Positions 50,220-57,751 of a stretch of 64,000 nucleotides of DNA are shown here, one piece after another. The stretch lies in NCBI RefSeq assembly GCF_002940005.1, contig NZ_MDEF01000017.1; one strand, written 5' to 3'. Position 1 is the stretch's first letter. Every line of letters starts with the position of its first letter. Below the pieces are notes generated by a model that did no database searches, was not told the origin of the DNA, and was given only the letters and a program-made list of their open reading frames with translations. The position numbers and the translations under genes were made by a program. The stretch is from Xanthomonas hortorum. GTDB taxonomy: Bacteria > Pseudomonadota > Gammaproteobacteria > Xanthomonadales > Xanthomonadaceae.

Positions 50220-50753
50220 TCACGCGCCTCCTAAACCTGCCATGCATAAGCAATCATCCGGCGCCGGAATGGCAGCGTCGTTTCCGGCGTCGTCGTGCAA
50301 CAACCAGATCGCGTCCCAGTACGGATACCCACCGATCTGCTCGGCCAGCCCGGCACGCAACGGCAACGCGACCAGCGAGCGCGCGAACTGGCGGTGATCG
50401 GCCTGCAGCGGAAGTGCCGACGCCTGCATCTGCGGCTGCCACACCGTTCCGCCACGGCCACGCGCGCGATTGACCGCCTCGCCAGCCGCCTGTCGCGCGA
50501 CAACAGCCATCTGCAGCAGCGCAGCCTTGCCCGGTGCCTGCAGCAAGGCGCACCAACTGTCCGGCAGCAGCACCCAGCACAGCAGGCGCGCACCATGCCA
50601 GTGACCGGCCATCGCAAGGCTCGCTGCCGCCGCCCGCGCGCAGCGCCAGTCCGCAAACAGCGGCACGTGTTGATGCGTCTGCAAACGCAGATGCCAGTAC
50701 ACCGCAGTGGGCGCTGGCATGGAGGCGGGGCGATGAAGCAAGGCGCTGGACAT
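50220..50753 (-). CDS. Degenerate REP-associated tyrosine transposase (RAYT) homologue
   Basis: A 177-residue protein aligned by eye to Xanthomonas RAYT proteins. It has VYWHLRLQTHQHVPLFADWR at the start, a central CWVLLPDSWCALL, EAVNRARGRGGTVWQP, and the C-terminal LVALPLRAGLAEQIGGYPYW with DAIWLL. In active RAYTs the central motif is MPDHWH (HUH histidines) and the catalytic Tyr stands in YLVANP. Here both His are gone (Ser and Cys) and the Tyr position is Ser. The frame is intact and looks under selection, so it is either a recent fossil or a domesticated DNA-binding protein. Start could be 50753 or Met at 50720. Confidence 0.68.
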   Translation of the reverse strand: MSSALLHRPASMPAPTAVYWHLRLQTHQHVPLFADWRCARAAAASLAMAGHWHGARLLCWVLLPDSWCALLQAPGKAALLQMAVVARQAAGEAVNRARGRGGTVWQPQMQASALPLQADHRQFARSLVALPLRAGLAEQIGGYPYWDAIWLLHDDAGNDAAIPAPDDCLCMAGLGGA

Positions 50754-51011
50754 GACCCCAGCATGTCGATGGCGTTATCGGAGCGGCATCGGCGATGCGC
50801 GTCATCTCAGGTCGGTAACCATCGCAGCGCGGTGTACGAACAAACGCATTGACTCTCGGAGATCGCGCGCCTGGCGTTATCCACTGCAAAGTAGAGCCGA
50901 TGCAGCGTGCTCCATCAGCTCAGTTGCGCAGCCAGCATCACCTCAAACGCCTGAAGGCTGGAACACCAGTGCCGCACTGGCGACTCCCAATCCCGACTCT
51001 CCAATCCCCGC

Positions 51012-51353
51012 TCAATGCACCGCCCGATCCCGCTTCCAGCCGCGATGCTTCACATCCAGATACAGGCTGTAGAACGCCGTAAACGCCGGAAACAGGTTCT
51101 GCAGCACGCCCACCGAATCCTGCTTGGCCGAGAACACGAAGTAGCTCAGCGTCATCAGGCTGCCGACCACGCTCATGTACCAGAACATGCGCGGAATCAC
51201 CGGCTTGCCGGCGCGCTTGGAAGCGACGAACTGCACCAGCCAGCGGCCGCCGAACATCAGCGCGCCCACATAGCCGATCAGTTTCCAACCGGTGACATGC
51301 AGCCCGGTCCAGAACAGCCAGGTCAGCGGTTGATCCAGCCAATGCAGTTCCAT
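51012..51353 (-). CDS. LAB_N domain membrane protein
   Basis: A 113-residue protein with three hydrophobic helices (LTWLFWTGLHVTGWKLIGYV, a GGRWLVQF segment, FWYMSVVGSLMTLSYFVFSA). It matches the lipid-A biosynthesis N-terminal domain (LAB_N) known from LpxB extensions and free-standing proteins beside polyprenyl glycosyltransferases. The conserved FGGRWLVQFVASKRAGKPVIP lies in the middle. Such proteins resemble SMR-type flippase halves and may move lipid-linked sugars. Its ATG overlaps the stop of the GT2 gene (TGATG at 51351-51355), so the pair is coupled. Confidence 0.85.
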   Translation of the reverse strand: MELHWLDQPLTWLFWTGLHVTGWKLIGYVGALMFGGRWLVQFVASKRAGKPVIPRMFWYMSVVGSLMTLSYFVFSAKQDSVGVLQNLFPAFTAFYSLYLDVKHRGWKRDRAVH

Positions 51354-52075
51354 CAGCGCTCCTGCACCACGGTGCGCTTGCTGCGGGTGATCAACCAGGC
51401 CACGCCGCGCAGGTCGCGGATGCCCACCAGGGCGCGATTGAGGTTGTTGTACTTGGACACGCCGGCAGTGCGATGGCGGTGGTGCACCGGCACGCTCACC
51501 GTGCGCCAGCCGGCGCGCTGCATCAGCGCCGGCAGATAGCGGTGCATATGGTCGAAGTAGGGCAGGTCCAGAAACGCCTCGCGCTCGAACAGCTTGATGC
51601 CGCAGCCGGTGTCGGGGGTGTTGTCGTGCAGCATGCGCGAGCGGATCGCATTGGCCCACTTGCTGGCCCAGCGCTTGGACCCCGAATCCTGGCGATTGAC
51701 CCGCCAGCCGGCGAACAGCTTCACCTGTGTCTCGGCGCTGGCACGCGCGGTCATCAGTTTGGGAATGTCGGCCGGGTCGTTCTGGCCGTCGCCATCGAGC
51801 GTGGCGATCCAGCTCGCGCGCGCCGCCTTGACGCCGTTGCGCACCGCCGTGCTCTGGCCGCTCTGGGTGACGTGATGCAGCACGCGCAGTTCCGGCGTGG
51901 TGGTCTTCAGGCCTTGCAGCACCGCCAGCGTATCGTCGCGCGAGTGGTCGTCGACATAGACGATTTCGAACGCCACCAGCCCGCGCAGCGCAGCGACGAT
52001 TTCGCCAACCAGCGCGGCGACGTTATCGCGCTCATTGAACACCGGGACGACAACGGAAAGCTGAGGTTGGCTCAT
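51353..52075 (-). CDS. GT2 polyprenyl-phosphate glycosyltransferase (DPM/ArnC-like)
   Basis: A 240-residue GT-A glycosyltransferase. It opens LSVVVPVFNERDNVAALVGE. The donor site has IVYVDDHSRDDTLAVLQG and IATLDGDGQNDPADIPKLM (DxD region), and the acceptor side has RVNRQDSGSKRWASKWANAI and TPDTGCGIKLFEREAFL. This is the dolichol/undecaprenyl-phosphate sugar synthase group (DPM1, ArnC, RgtE). The C-terminal TM pair of ArnC is absent, and a separate LAB_N membrane gene follows immediately. It likely loads a sugar onto a polyprenyl phosphate for periplasmic transfer to LPS. The start at 52075 replaces a longer frame. Confidence 0.87.
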   Translation of the reverse strand: MSQPQLSVVVPVFNERDNVAALVGEIVAALRGLVAFEIVYVDDHSRDDTLAVLQGLKTTTPELRVLHHVTQSGQSTAVRNGVKAARASWIATLDGDGQNDPADIPKLMTARASAETQVKLFAGWRVNRQDSGSKRWASKWANAIRSRMLHDNTPDTGCGIKLFEREAFLDLPYFDHMHRYLPALMQRAGWRTVSVPVHHRHRTAGVSKYNNLNRALVGIRDLRGVAWLITRSKRTVVQER

Positions 52076-52209
52076 GGATTCGTGGTGGCCAGATGAAGGC
52101 TGAGCGAAAAAGATCGCGCATTGTGCCCTGACTGTCTGAGTCAGGCATGAAGCGAACGTGCGTTGTGCGCGGTGGAGCGAATGGAAAGCGGCCTGTAGCG
52201 TGTTGGATG

Positions 52210-53175
52210 CTAAGCGCGATCGCCGAAATAGCGGCGGCACCAGTCCACCACCTGCGGCAAGCCACGTTCGACCGGAGTGGCCGGCTCGAAGCCGAACGCG
52301 GCCTGCGCGCGCTGCGTATCGGCCATGGTGCGGACCATGTCGCCCGGCTGCATCGGCCGGTAGACCTTCTCGGCCGGGCGGCCGGCGGCCTGCGCGATCA
52401 CGTCGATGAAGTATTCCAGCTCCACCGGGGTGTGGTTGCCCAGGTTGAACACCCGATGCGGCACCGGCTCGCCGCTGGGCGTGTCCAGCGCGCCGAGCAC
52501 GCCGGCCACGATGTCGTCAACGAAGGTGAAATCGCGCTGCATCTTGCCGTGGTTGAACACCTCGATCGGCCGCCCCGCCAGTACCGCGCGGCTGAAGATC
52601 AGCGGCGCCATGTCCGGCCGGCCCCACGGTCCATACACGGTGAAGAAGCGCAGGCCGGTCGCGCGCAGGCCGTACAACTGCGCGTAGGTGTAGCCCATCA
52701 GCTCATTGGCGGCCTTGGTCGCCGCATACAGCGAACGTGGCTGGTCCACGCGCTGGTCTTCGGAGAACGGCGGGGTCGCCGAGTCGCCATACACCGAGCT
52801 GCTCGAGGCATACACCAGATGCTGCACGCCCCGATGCCGGCACAGCTCCAGCAAGTTGACGAAACCGACCAGGTTGCTGTCGACGTAGGCGGATGGATTT
52901 TCCAGCGAGTAACGCACCCCGGCCTGCGCGGCCAGATGCACCACGCGCGTGGGCTGAATCTCATCGAACAACGCGGCCAGGCCATCACGGTCGGTCAGAT
53001 CCAGCGTGCGGATGTCGATGTCCGGGCACAGCGCCGCCACCCGGTCGCGCTTGAGCTGCGGGTCGTAGTAGCTGTTGTAGTTGTCCAGGCCCACCACCGT
53101 CTCACCACGCGCAGCCAGCGCGCGGCAGGTGTAGGCACCGATGAAACCGGCAGCGCCGGTCACGAGAATGGTCAT
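52210..53175 (-). CDS. UDP-glucuronate 4-epimerase-like NAD-dependent epimerase
   Basis: A 321-residue extended SDR. It starts MTILVTGAAGFIGAYTCRAL (GxxGxxG). DNYNSYYDPQLKRDRVA is diagnostic for the UDP-uronate epimerase branch. AAQAGVRYSLENPSAYVDSN follows, Ser in YASSSSVYG, and the catalytic YAATK. The C-terminal FTVYGPWGRPDMAPLIFSRA and QPGDMVRTMADTQRAQAAFG agree. It would make UDP-galacturonate from UDP-glucuronate. It lies 134 bases upstream of the GT2-LAB_N pair on the same strand, so its product is a good candidate donor for that pair. Galacturonate is a known constituent of Xanthomonas LPS core. Confidence 0.9.
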   Translation of the reverse strand: MTILVTGAAGFIGAYTCRALAARGETVVGLDNYNSYYDPQLKRDRVAALCPDIDIRTLDLTDRDGLAALFDEIQPTRVVHLAAQAGVRYSLENPSAYVDSNLVGFVNLLELCRHRGVQHLVYASSSSVYGDSATPPFSEDQRVDQPRSLYAATKAANELMGYTYAQLYGLRATGLRFFTVYGPWGRPDMAPLIFSRAVLAGRPIEVFNHGKMQRDFTFVDDIVAGVLGALDTPSGEPVPHRVFNLGNHTPVELEYFIDVIAQAAGRPAEKVYRPMQPGDMVRTMADTQRAQAAFGFEPATPVERGLPQVVDWCRRYFGDRA

Positions 53176-53275
53176 GGAAGTTGTCCTGGAGATTTTGAGT
53201 GGCAAAAGGGAGGCGAAAGGCGACGCTAGACCACTCCGAAGCGCTTTCCTGGCGACGTTCGCTCACCCATCGCAC

Positions 53276-53584
53276 TCACCCCATGCTGAGCGGTGCTTCG
53301 CTTGCCAGTTTGGCTTTGCGTTCGGCGCTGAACGACCACCACGGGCCCGGCGCCTCGCCTTCCATGAAACGCACGATCGACAGGAACACATCGATCACGC
53401 ACGGATCGTGCAGCACACCGGTGCGCAGGCATAGCTGCGCGTACATGTCGTAGGCATCGCGGCCGCGCAGCTGCGCGGGCACACGGATGCCGATCAGACG
53501 CGGATCCTTTTCGCAGGCCGGCCCGACGTTCGGCAGGTCGGTCAGACACAGCAGATGATTGCGATCGACCTTGGCGGGATGCAT
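53276..53584 (-). CDS. Cdd1-like helix-hairpin-helix protein
   Basis: A 102-residue protein: MHPAKVDRNHLLCLTDLPNV, then GPACEKDPRLIGIRVPAQLR, which is a helix-hairpin-helix-like segment. DAYDMYAQLCLRTGVLHDPC and VIDVFLSIVRFMEGEAPGPW follow. This pattern is that of the pathogenicity locus Cdd1 family of unknown biochemical role, perhaps nucleic-acid binding through its HhH element. The start at 53584 is chosen because the 24 upstream residues overlap the parB region and lack conservation-like composition. It lies between parB and the epimerase on the same strand. Confidence 0.75.
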   Translation of the reverse strand: MHPAKVDRNHLLCLTDLPNVGPACEKDPRLIGIRVPAQLRGRDAYDMYAQLCLRTGVLHDPCVIDVFLSIVRFMEGEAPGPWWSFSAERKAKLASEAPLSMG

Positions 53585-53618
53585 AGCCGGAATGATCCTC
53601 TTGCGCGGATGCAGGAAC

Positions 53619-54548
53619 TCAGCTGCGCTGGGCGCGTAAACGTTCCAGCACGCCATCCAGCGTGTCCAGGTCGGTGTAATGAATCACCAGCTTGCCCTTG
53701 CCGCCGCGGCCGTGATTGAACACCACCTTGGTGCCCAGCGACTCGGACAGCTCGGTTTCCAGCGAGGCGATGTCGGCCTGCGGTGCGGCGGCGGCCGGCT
53801 TGCCCTTGCGCAACGATCCGGGCACCTTGCCGGCGGCGAACTGCTGCGCGCGATGTTCCACCTCACGCACCGACCAACCCTGGTCGGCCGCTTCCTGCGC
53901 CAGCTTGCTGGCCAGTTCCGGCGCCAGGGTGAGCAGCGCACGCGCATGGCCCATTTCCAGACGGCGGGTTTCCAGCAGTACCCGGATCGCCACCGGCAAT
54001 TCCAGCAACCGCAGCAGGTTGGACACAGACGCACGCGAGCGACCTACCGCACCGGCGGCCTCGGCATGGGTCAGCGAAAATTCGTCGATCAGCCGCTGCA
54101 GCGCCTGCGCTTCTTCCAGCGGGTTGAGGTCTTCGCGCTGGATGTTCTCGATCAGCGCCATCGCGATGACGGTGCGGTCGTCCAGCTCGCGCACCACCAC
54201 CGGCACCTCGGTCAGCCCGGCCAGTTGCGAGGCGCGCCAGCGGCGTTCGCCGGCCACGATCTCGAACTGCCCCGGCGCCAGCTCGCGCGCCACGATCGGC
54301 TGGATCACGCCCTGCGCCTTGATCGATTCGGCCAGCTCGGCCAGCTTGACCTCGTCCATCTCCTTACGCGGCTGGTACTTGCCCGGCTGCAACTGGCTGA
54401 CCGGCAACTGGCGCAAGCTGTCGCCCGGCTGCAAGGCGTCTTCGCTGGCTGCGCTCGGCGCCGCTGCGGCTGCCGCGCCCTTCGGTCCCAACAGCGCTTC
54501 CAGGCCGCGGCCCAGACCACGCTTCTTTGCGGGGATCGGCTTGCTCAT
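53619..54548 (-). CDS. parB: Chromosome partitioning protein ParB
   Basis: A 309-residue CTPase/DNA-binding protein. The N-terminal ParA-interacting tail is MSKPIPAKKRGLGRGLEALL. The ParB/Srx CTP-binding domain has LPVSQLQPGKYQPRKEMDEV and FEIVAGERRWRASQLAGL (the C-box motif GERRxRA). The helix-turn-helix is FSLTHAEAAGAVGRSRASVS. The C-terminal dimerisation domain ends VLERLRAQRS. It loads on parS and organises the origin. Its ATG overlaps the parA stop (TGATG at 54546-54550). I see no parS consensus (TGTTCCACGTGGAACA type) in the window. Confidence 0.95.
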   Translation of the reverse strand: MSKPIPAKKRGLGRGLEALLGPKGAAAAAAPSAASEDALQPGDSLRQLPVSQLQPGKYQPRKEMDEVKLAELAESIKAQGVIQPIVARELAPGQFEIVAGERRWRASQLAGLTEVPVVVRELDDRTVIAMALIENIQREDLNPLEEAQALQRLIDEFSLTHAEAAGAVGRSRASVSNLLRLLELPVAIRVLLETRRLEMGHARALLTLAPELASKLAQEAADQGWSVREVEHRAQQFAAGKVPGSLRKGKPAAAAPQADIASLETELSESLGTKVVFNHGRGGKGKLVIHYTDLDTLDGVLERLRAQRS

Positions 54549-55345
54549 CAAACGGTCTCCACGGGCCGGTAGGCCTTGTTGCGATCGTTCTGGCGGCGCA
54601 CGATCTCGCCGGCCAGCCCCAGGTACGCCACGCCACCGCGCGAGGTGCGGTCGTACCCGAGGATGCTCTGGCCATGGCTGGGCGCCTCGGCCAGGCGCAC
54701 GTTGCGCGGCACGATGGTGCGGAACACCTTGTCGCCGAAATGCTGGGTCAACTCGGCCGACACCGCATTGGCCAGGTTGTTGCGGATGTCGAACATCGTG
54801 CGCAGCACGCCTTCGATTTCCAGCCCCGGATTGAGGTTGGCGCGTAGCGCCTCGATGGTTTCCAGCAAGGCAGTGAGTCCTTCCAGCGCGTAGTACTCGC
54901 ACTGCATCGGCACGATGATCGAGTCGGCGGCGGTCAACGCATTGAGCGTGAGCAGCGACAACGCCGGCGGGCAGTCGATCAGGATGAAGTCGTACTCGTC
55001 GCGGATCGGCGCCAGGGCGCGCTTGAGCCGCTGTTCGCGCTCGCTCTGATCCATCAGCTGGATCTCGGCGGCGGTCAGGTCGATGTTGCCCGGCAGCAGG
55101 TCGAAGCCTTCCGGCGCGGTCACCCGGATCTCGGCAGCGGTGTTTTCGCCCAGCAGCAGGTCGCAGGTCGAGGCGGCCACATCGCGCTTGTCGATGCCGC
55201 TGCCCATGGTGGCGTTGCCCTGCGAGTCCAGATCCACCAGCAACACACGCTTGGGCGCGCGCGCCAGGCCGGCCGCCAGATTGACTGCCGTCGTGGTCTT
55301 GCCGACGCCGCCTTTCTGGTTGGCAATGGCGATGATCCGGGCCAT
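54548..55345 (-). CDS. parA: Chromosome partitioning ATPase ParA
   Basis: A 265-residue deviant Walker ATPase. It begins MARIIAIANQKGGVGKTTTA, with the signature Lys in KGGVGKTT. VLLVDLDSQGNATMGSGID is A', and FILIDCPPALSLLTLNALTA is Walker B. There is no N-terminal helix-turn-helix, so it is the chromosomal Soj type. It forms ATP-dependent gradients on DNA that pull ParB-parS complexes apart. GAGGCTCTCCCGC precedes the ATG. It is the first gene of parA-parB. Confidence 0.96.
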   Translation of the reverse strand: MARIIAIANQKGGVGKTTTAVNLAAGLARAPKRVLLVDLDSQGNATMGSGIDKRDVAASTCDLLLGENTAAEIRVTAPEGFDLLPGNIDLTAAEIQLMDQSEREQRLKRALAPIRDEYDFILIDCPPALSLLTLNALTAADSIIVPMQCEYYALEGLTALLETIEALRANLNPGLEIEGVLRTMFDIRNNLANAVSAELTQHFGDKVFRTIVPRNVRLAEAPSHGQSILGYDRTSRGGVAYLGLAGEIVRRQNDRNKAYRPVETV

Positions 55346-55460
55346 GCGGGAGAGCCTCGTGGGCAAGGAGTAAGACCGGCCATTATGCGGGCAGGGCGTC
55401 GGATCGGGAAATGCCGCCCGCAGCAGCGCGCCGCACCGGCGGGAATGACGGCTGCGCCAA

Positions 55461-56141
55461 TCAGCCGCTCGGCGAAGCGCCGGCCGGCGGCTCCTTCATG
55501 GCCCGGTAGCGCAGCAGGATGTCGGCGATTTCGCCGTCCAGTGCCACCCGTTGCTGCTCGAAGCTGGTCTGCAACCGCAATTGCGCCATCAGCTCGCGAT
55601 GGCGTTGCTGGATATCGCCGGCCAGCTTGTCGGCAACGGCTTGACCGGCCAGTTCACGATCACCGGCGGTGCGCAGCATGCTGACCAGCCCCTCGCGCAG
55701 GCTGGTCACATTGAAGCGCGCGGTGTGGATGTTGTTGTCCACGATGGCGATGCGCTCATTGAAGACACGGCGCAGGTCGTCCTCGTTTTGGTAGGACATC
55801 AACATCGCCTGGTCGGTGCGCTGGCGCATCTGCTCGGCGGCCAGATCGGCCTGGCGTTGCTGCTCGCTGGCCGCGGCGGCGGCACGCTCGTCGCTGCTCA
55901 TCGCGCGCTGCACCTCGGCGCTGCGCATGCCGCTCTTGACGTTGAATTCGTCGCGCGCCTGGTTCACCGCCTCCGGCGGCAGCGTATCGCTGCACACGCG
56001 GGCGCCGTTCTGGTTCCAGCAATACAGCTTTTTCGCGGCCGGTTTGTCCTGCGCACTGGCGGGCGCGGCGGCGATCGTTGTCGCAACGACAGCTGCCGCC
56101 GCAGCGGCGAGTAACGCCAAACGGATGTGTCTCGGCATCAT
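55461..56141 (-). CDS. Periplasmic DUF4124-type protein with coiled coil
   Basis: A 226-residue exported protein. MMPRHIRLALLAAAAAAVVA to ASAQ is a signal peptide. The mature N-terminus KKLYCWNQNGARVCSDTLPP carries two Cys and a WxxxG pattern as in the small DUF4124 domain. The remainder is a long charged helix (AAAASEQQRQADLAAEQMRQ, IAIVDNNIHTARFNVTSLRE, HRELMAQLRLQTSFEQQRVA) predicted to be coiled coil. Two ATGs stand in tandem; AGGGGGCTGCG is upstream of both. Function unknown. It lies between pyrE and parA on the same strand. Confidence 0.75.
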   Translation of the reverse strand: MMPRHIRLALLAAAAAAVVATTIAAAPASAQDKPAAKKLYCWNQNGARVCSDTLPPEAVNQARDEFNVKSGMRSAEVQRAMSSDERAAAAASEQQRQADLAAEQMRQRTDQAMLMSYQNEDDLRRVFNERIAIVDNNIHTARFNVTSLREGLVSMLRTAGDRELAGQAVADKLAGDIQQRHRELMAQLRLQTSFEQQRVALDGEIADILLRYRAMKEPPAGASPSG

Positions 56142-56163
56142 CGCAGCCCCCTGTCGCCTGCCG

Positions 56164-56823
56164 TCAGCCTGTGGTGTCGGTTCCGTAGCGGCCACGATAG
56201 GCCAGCAGCGGTTTCCGGAAGCCCACAAGGTCGGCGTTTCCTGCCGCAAAAGCAAGCAAGTCGCCCAGGTTGGCCACCGCAATCACCGGGATGCCGGCCT
56301 CGGCTGCCACCGTCTGTGCGGCCGAGCGGCGATCCTGTTCGGAGGCGATCTCCTGCCGGTCCAGCGCCACCACGATCCCGGACGGAGTGCCGCCCGCGCC
56401 GCGGATGATGCCCAAGGCCTCGCGGATCGCGGTGCCGGCGGTGATCACATCGTCGACGATCAAGACCTTGCGCCCCTCAAGCGGCGCACCGATCAGGCTG
56501 CCGCCTTCGCCATGCGCCTTGGCTTCCTTGCGGTTGAACGCCATCGGCAGATCGCGCCCGCGCCCGGCATAGGCGCAGGCCAGCGCGGTCGCCAACGGGA
56601 TGCCCTTGTAGGCCGGGCCGAACAACAGATCGAATTCCACCCCCGCTGCATCGATCGCATCGGCATAGCACTGCGCCAGCTGCGCAGTCTTGGCGCCCGA
56701 ATCGAAGCGACCGGCATTGAAGAAATACGGGCTGAGCCGCCCGGACTTGAGCGTGAACTCGCCAAAGCGCAGGGCATCGGCGCCCAGGGCCAGCTGCAGG
56801 AAACGGGTGCGGTGGTCGGTCAT
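56164..56823 (-). CDS. pyrE: Orotate phosphoribosyltransferase
   Basis: A 219-residue type I PRTase. FTLKSGRLSPYFFNAGRF starts the fold. FGPAYKGIPLATALACAYA and FNRKEAKAHGEGGSLIGAPL provide the flexible catalytic loop with Lys/His. The PRPP motif is VLIVDDVITAGTAIREAL. It converts orotate plus PRPP to OMP in pyrimidine synthesis. The start at 56823 excludes 14 residues derived from the GGGATTGG repeat tract upstream. Divergent from xthA across that tract. Complete and canonical in length. Confidence 0.95.
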   Translation of the reverse strand: MTDHRTRFLQLALGADALRFGEFTLKSGRLSPYFFNAGRFDSGAKTAQLAQCYADAIDAAGVEFDLLFGPAYKGIPLATALACAYAGRGRDLPMAFNRKEAKAHGEGGSLIGAPLEGRKVLIVDDVITAGTAIREALGIIRGAGGTPSGIVVALDRQEIASEQDRRSAAQTVAAEAGIPVIAVANLGDLLAFAAGNADLVGFRKPLLAYRGRYGTDTTG

Positions 56824-56825
56824 GG

Positions 56826-56942
56826 TTAGGAGATTGGGGATTGGCAATTCGGGATTGGAAAGCATAGCGGGTCCTACCTTGCGTCATCCGCTGATGCGGT
56901 ACGCTTTCACGCATCTCCAATGTCCATTCCCGAATCCCGGCT
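56826..56942. repeat. GGGATTGG-type repeat tract between pyrE and xthA
   Basis: GGAGATTGGGGATTGG and GGGATTGGAAAG at 56830-56860 face CCAATGTCCATTCCCGAATC and CCGGCTC at 56917-56942. Same repeat class and inverted layout as 1234-1319. It occupies nearly the whole divergent spacer, so the promoters of pyrE and xthA must lie in or against it. Confidence 0.7.
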
Positions 56943-56950
56943 CTTCATCT

Positions 56951-57751
56951 ATGCGCATCATCAGTTTCAACGCCAACGGCCTGCGCTCGGCCACGACCAA
57001 GGGCTTCTTCGAGTGGTTCGCCACCCAGGACGCCGACGTGCTATGCGTGCAGGAGACCAAGGCTCAGGAGCATCAGCTGGCCGGGCCGAAATTCCTGCCC
57101 ACCGGCTACAAGGCCTGGTTTCGCGACGCCAGCACCAAGAAGGGCTACAGCGGCGTGGCGATCTACAGCAGGCATGAGCCCGACGAAGTGCGCACCGCGC
57201 TGGGCTGGCCCGAGTTCGACGAAGAAGGCCGCTATATCGAAGCGCGCTTCGGCAACCTCAGCGTGGTGTCCTTCTATATTCCGTCCGGTTCATCGGGCGA
57301 GTTGCGCCAGGGCTACAAGTTCCAGGTGATGGAATGGCTGCGGCCGATCCTGGACGAGTGGCTGGCCAGCGGCCGGCAGTACGTGCTGTGCGGTGACTGG
57401 AACATTGTGCGCACCGCGCTGGACATCAAGAACTGGAAGTCCAACCAGAAGAATTCCGGCTGCCTGCCTCCCGAGCGCGACTGGCTCAACGGCCTGTGCG
57501 CCGACGCGCCGGAAGAAGCCAACGCCGCCAACGGCCGCGGCTGGATCGACACGTACCGCGTGCTGCACCCGCAGGGCGAGGATTACACCTGGTGGAGCAA
57601 CCGCGGCGCCGCGCGCGCCAACAACGTCGGCTGGCGCATCGACTACCAGCTGGTCACCCCCTGGATGCGCGACAAGCTGCAACGCTGCGCGATCTACCGC
57701 GAACAGCGCTTCTCCGACCACGCCCCTTACATCGTGGATTACGCGGAGTGA
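56951..57751 (+). CDS. xthA: Exodeoxyribonuclease III
   Basis: A 266-residue AP endonuclease of the EEP fold. MRIISFNANGLRSATTKGFF opens with the metal-site Asn, followed by LCVQETKAQ (catalytic Glu). CGDWNIVRTALDIKNW (Asp, Asn), WRIDYQLVTPW and FSDHAPYIVDY (Asp-His) complete the site. It cuts 5' to abasic sites and removes 3'-blocking groups in base excision repair. No clear ribosome-binding site precedes the ATG at 56951, which directly abuts the repeat tract. The AmpG gene begins inside its last codons. Confidence 0.94.
   Translation: MRIISFNANGLRSATTKGFFEWFATQDADVLCVQETKAQEHQLAGPKFLPTGYKAWFRDASTKKGYSGVAIYSRHEPDEVRTALGWPEFDEEGRYIEARFGNLSVVSFYIPSGSSGELRQGYKFQVMEWLRPILDEWLASGRQYVLCGDWNIVRTALDIKNWKSNQKNSGCLPPERDWLNGLCADAPEEANAANGRGWIDTYRVLHPQGEDYTWWSNRGAARANNVGWRIDYQLVTPWMRDKLQRCAIYREQRFSDHAPYIVDYAE

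Noticed and set aside
53619..55460. parS site near parAB
   Set aside because: No 16-base palindrome of the TGTTNCACGTGNAACA type was found in or around the genes.
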